Assembly: GCA_021202495.1 (NCBI GenBank)
Contig: JAJQCX010000160.1
Coordinates: forward strand, 1 to 15,035
Source: Clostridia bacterium
GTDB taxonomy: Bacteria; Bacillota; Clostridia; UMGS1883
Direction: 5' to 3'
Length of the DNA: 15,035 nucleotides
Part shown: positions 13,725 through 15,035 of the stretch, piece by piece
How the letters are laid out: every line of letters starts with the position of its first letter
Position numbering within the stretch: position 1 is the first letter of the stretch
Translations under genes and position numbers: made by a program
Notes under the pieces: generated by a model
What the model was told of the DNA's origin: nothing
Databases searched by the model: none
What the model saw: the letters and a program-made list of their open reading frames with translations, nothing else

Positions 13725-13753
13725 ATTATACGACTTCTTCCCCCTCTTGTCAA
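13725..13753 (-). promoter_or_regulatory. perfect consensus promoter with no conventional gene behind it
   Basis: On the minus strand TTGACA (13753-13748) and TATAAT (13730-13725) are both exact and 17 bp apart. The 7-bp inverted repeat TTGACAA/TTGTCAA at 13713-13719 and 13747-13753 brackets the core promoter, with one arm on the -35 and the other at the transcription start. Confidence 0.75.
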
Positions 13754-13803
13754 CACCTTTTTTAAATTTTTTTAACCAATCTGCGCCCGCAGGCGCTCCA
13801 ATT

Positions 13804-13828
13804 AAAAATTTTGCGGAGCAAAATTTTT
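13804..13828. terminator. inverted repeat after the Card1-like gene
   Basis: AAAAATTTTGC (13804-13814) and GCAAAATTTTT (13818-13828) form a perfect 11-bp stem with a 3-nt loop, mostly A/T. It lies 40 nt past the stop of the Card1-like gene and supplies its own T-tract in both directions. Near it are a small GC hairpin (13783-13796) and low-complexity ACTCCACAC copies (13833-13864). Confidence 0.5.
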
Positions 13829-13867
13829 TCTCAACTCCACACTCCACTCTCAACACTCCACACTTTT

Positions 13868-14962
13868 TTACGCTTCCGTCAGTCTCTTCGCCAGCGCTCT
13901 CTTGCTCATGCTCCGCGCGTTTTTTATCACCTTTATCCCAAGCTCGTCCGCCCTTTCCATAAAGCTTTTGTCGGGCTCAAAATACGACAGCACAAGCGCC
14001 TTTTTCGCGAATCTGCCGCCGAAACGGCGGCTCACAACGTCGAGCTTATAGAGCTCGTCGCTCGTCACGCTGCCGTTTTTACACGAGATAAAATATCCCA
14101 CCGCGCCGCGCGTCAAAAACACGTCCATCTCGTTTACAACGCACCGCCCGTCCTTCCAGAGCAGTTCAATTCCGCTTTCCCCGTCGTCAAAAAACGGCTT
14201 TCCCGCCTTGTCGACCGCGCTTTTCGCCGCCGCAAAGGTGTGCATTTCAAGCGCCGTGCCTTGCCTTCCCAAAAGATACGCCGCAAGCTTATTTTTATAC
14301 CTCACGCCGTTTTCTCCGCGCTTCACAATGTCCGCCGCGCGCAGCTTCTGCCAAATGAGCGACATCACCCCGCGCTTGTCCGCGCGGTAGCCCGCCGCCG
14401 TGCCGAGCGCCGCGTTCCACGCTCCGCAGTCGCTGCGACAAACTTCCCACACCTTTTCAATGTCGCGCTCCGCGTCCTCGTTTCTGCGCCAAAGACGCGC
14501 CTCATCGTCGCGCTTTCCTTCGCGAACCTCGCCGCCGTGCAGCTCAATCATTTCCCGCACCGTCAAAAAAGGCTTTTTCACCTTGTATTCTTTCCCCTTC
14601 GCCGAAACCGCTCTGCCCGATGCTGCATCTATCGTGTGCAGCGGCACACCGTAACGATCCGCCGCCATTCCCACGGCCGCAATCGCCGTTTCCGCCCCGC
14701 CCGTGATGTCAAAATCGCAGTCGGAGTATTTCATTATGCATTCCTCTATTTTTTCATACGCGGATGAAACATTTGCCGTATTTATCCTCTCGCAAAGAAA
14801 GCGCGTCCTCACCCCACGCCGGCGCAATAGATTTTCAAACCGCCGCGCAAACTGTTCCGCACTTCTTTCGTCCCACAAAAACACCGTCGTCTCGGGCTGC
14901 AGCATCAGCGTCCCGAGCACGTTGTCCATCGTCTCCCCGTCAAAAAATTCCATCAACGTCAT
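13868..14962 (-). CDS. Card1-like CARF-nuclease protein (DUF1887)
   Basis: This 364-residue protein resembles Card1/Can2-type effectors, which bind cyclic oligoadenylate through a CARF domain and then cut nucleic acid. The N-terminal CARF-like domain (about 1-135) starts with MTLMEFFDGETMDNVLGTL and holds the ligand-loop motif DITGGAE (85-91). A linker with a winged-helix-like part follows (about 135-230). The C-terminal PD-(D/E)XK domain (about 230-335) has E239 (ALEMHTF), NEMD with D280, and FISCKNG with K295. The expected Glu of ExK is Ser293. I chose ATG 14962, with GGTGA upstream, because homologues start like this; the frame stays open to the window edge, so a longer form cannot be excluded. 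No cas gene or array is in the window. Use of a CRISPR-derived ligand is therefore unproven. Confidence 0.8.
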   Translation of the reverse strand: MTLMEFFDGETMDNVLGTLMLQPETTVFLWDERSAEQFARRFENLLRRRGVRTRFLCERINTANVSSAYEKIEECIMKYSDCDFDITGGAETAIAAVGMAADRYGVPLHTIDAASGRAVSAKGKEYKVKKPFLTVREMIELHGGEVREGKRDDEARLWRRNEDAERDIEKVWEVCRSDCGAWNAALGTAAGYRADKRGVMSLIWQKLRAADIVKRGENGVRYKNKLAAYLLGRQGTALEMHTFAAAKSAVDKAGKPFFDDGESGIELLWKDGRCVVNEMDVFLTRGAVGYFISCKNGSVTSDELYKLDVVSRRFGGRFAKKALVLSYFEPDKSFMERADELGIKVIKNARSMSKRALAKRLTEA

Positions 14963-15035
14963 GTCTTCACCGCCTAAAACTTCAGCCGCTTCGCGGCTGA
15001 ACACGGGGACAAGCTCCGCTTTTCCCCAAGTGTTG
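14963..15035 (-). other. hairpin and possible end of an upstream gene at the window edge
   Basis: TTCAGCCGC (14981-14989) and GCGGCTGAA (14993-15001) form a perfect 9-bp stem with a TTC loop, followed on the minus strand by GTTTTAG. It may be a terminator or attenuator just before the Card1-like gene. An upstream minus-strand gene could end at the TAG just after the stem, where the last residues would read CSAAKRLKF, or at the TGA within the stem. Alternatively the Card1 frame runs through (WGKAELVPVFSREAAEVLGG). The window edge prevents a choice. Confidence 0.4.

Noticed and set aside
13811..14767. Plus-strand open frame of 318 codons opposite the Card1-like gene
   Set aside because: It is Arg/His/Pro-rich and resembles no protein family, while the minus strand encodes a recognisable CARF-nuclease protein.

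Overview
The window looks like chromosomal DNA of an anaerobic, probably gut-associated member of the Clostridia (Bacillota). The supporting signs are AGGAGG-type ribosome binding sites, near-perfect sigma-A promoters (TTGACA/TATAAT with a 17-bp spacer), a Bacillus-type LexA box, LytR-CpsA-Psr and lipoprotein-cyclophilin genes, and an SbcD/SbcC-like pair of the YhaO/YhaN type. The lineage is inferred from gene content alone. I see no tRNA, rRNA, CRISPR array, transposase or phage gene.

Left part (1-3380, mostly minus strand): a BrnT/BrnA toxin-antitoxin pair, then an operon of a TetR repressor, a MATE efflux protein and a small ACT-domain protein. The brnT promoter is a perfect consensus promoter embedded in a perfect 17-bp-arm palindrome, and its spacing predicts a leaderless mRNA. 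The TetR operon has a 23-bp dyad operator just downstream of its -10 box.

Middle (3380-6560, plus strand): a radical-SAM protein with a C-terminal helix-hairpin-helix overlaps a DUF4130-type protein. This is a widely conserved pair of unknown reaction assigned to DNA repair or modification. Its promoter carries a putative LexA box over the -35, which suggests damage induction. An Mrp-type Fe-S carrier ATPase with its own consensus promoter and terminator follows.

6560-11600 (minus strand): a two-gene nuclease module, with an SbcD/YhaO-like phosphoesterase overlapping an SbcC/YhaN-like ATPase. The ATPase has a central membrane hairpin and three regularly spaced GVP repeats. Upstream lies glycolytic gap (GAPDH). 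A 31-bp exact duplication sits across the 3' end of the ATPase gene.

11600-13430 (minus strand): a lipoprotein cyclophilin and an LCP-family wall glycopolymer ligase, each with its own promoter.

13430-13870: a 430-bp region without a conventional gene. It holds a long inverted repeat, six tandem 21-23 bp repeats, and a compact transcription unit (consensus promoter, Shine-Dalgarno, 16-codon hydrophobic ORF, perfect hairpin, T-rich tract). This is the least explained part of the window.

13868-15035 (minus strand): a Card1-like (DUF1887) protein with an N-terminal CARF domain and a C-terminal PD-(D/E)XK nuclease domain. It carries Ser where the catalytic Glu of the ExK motif is expected, and no CRISPR locus is visible nearby.
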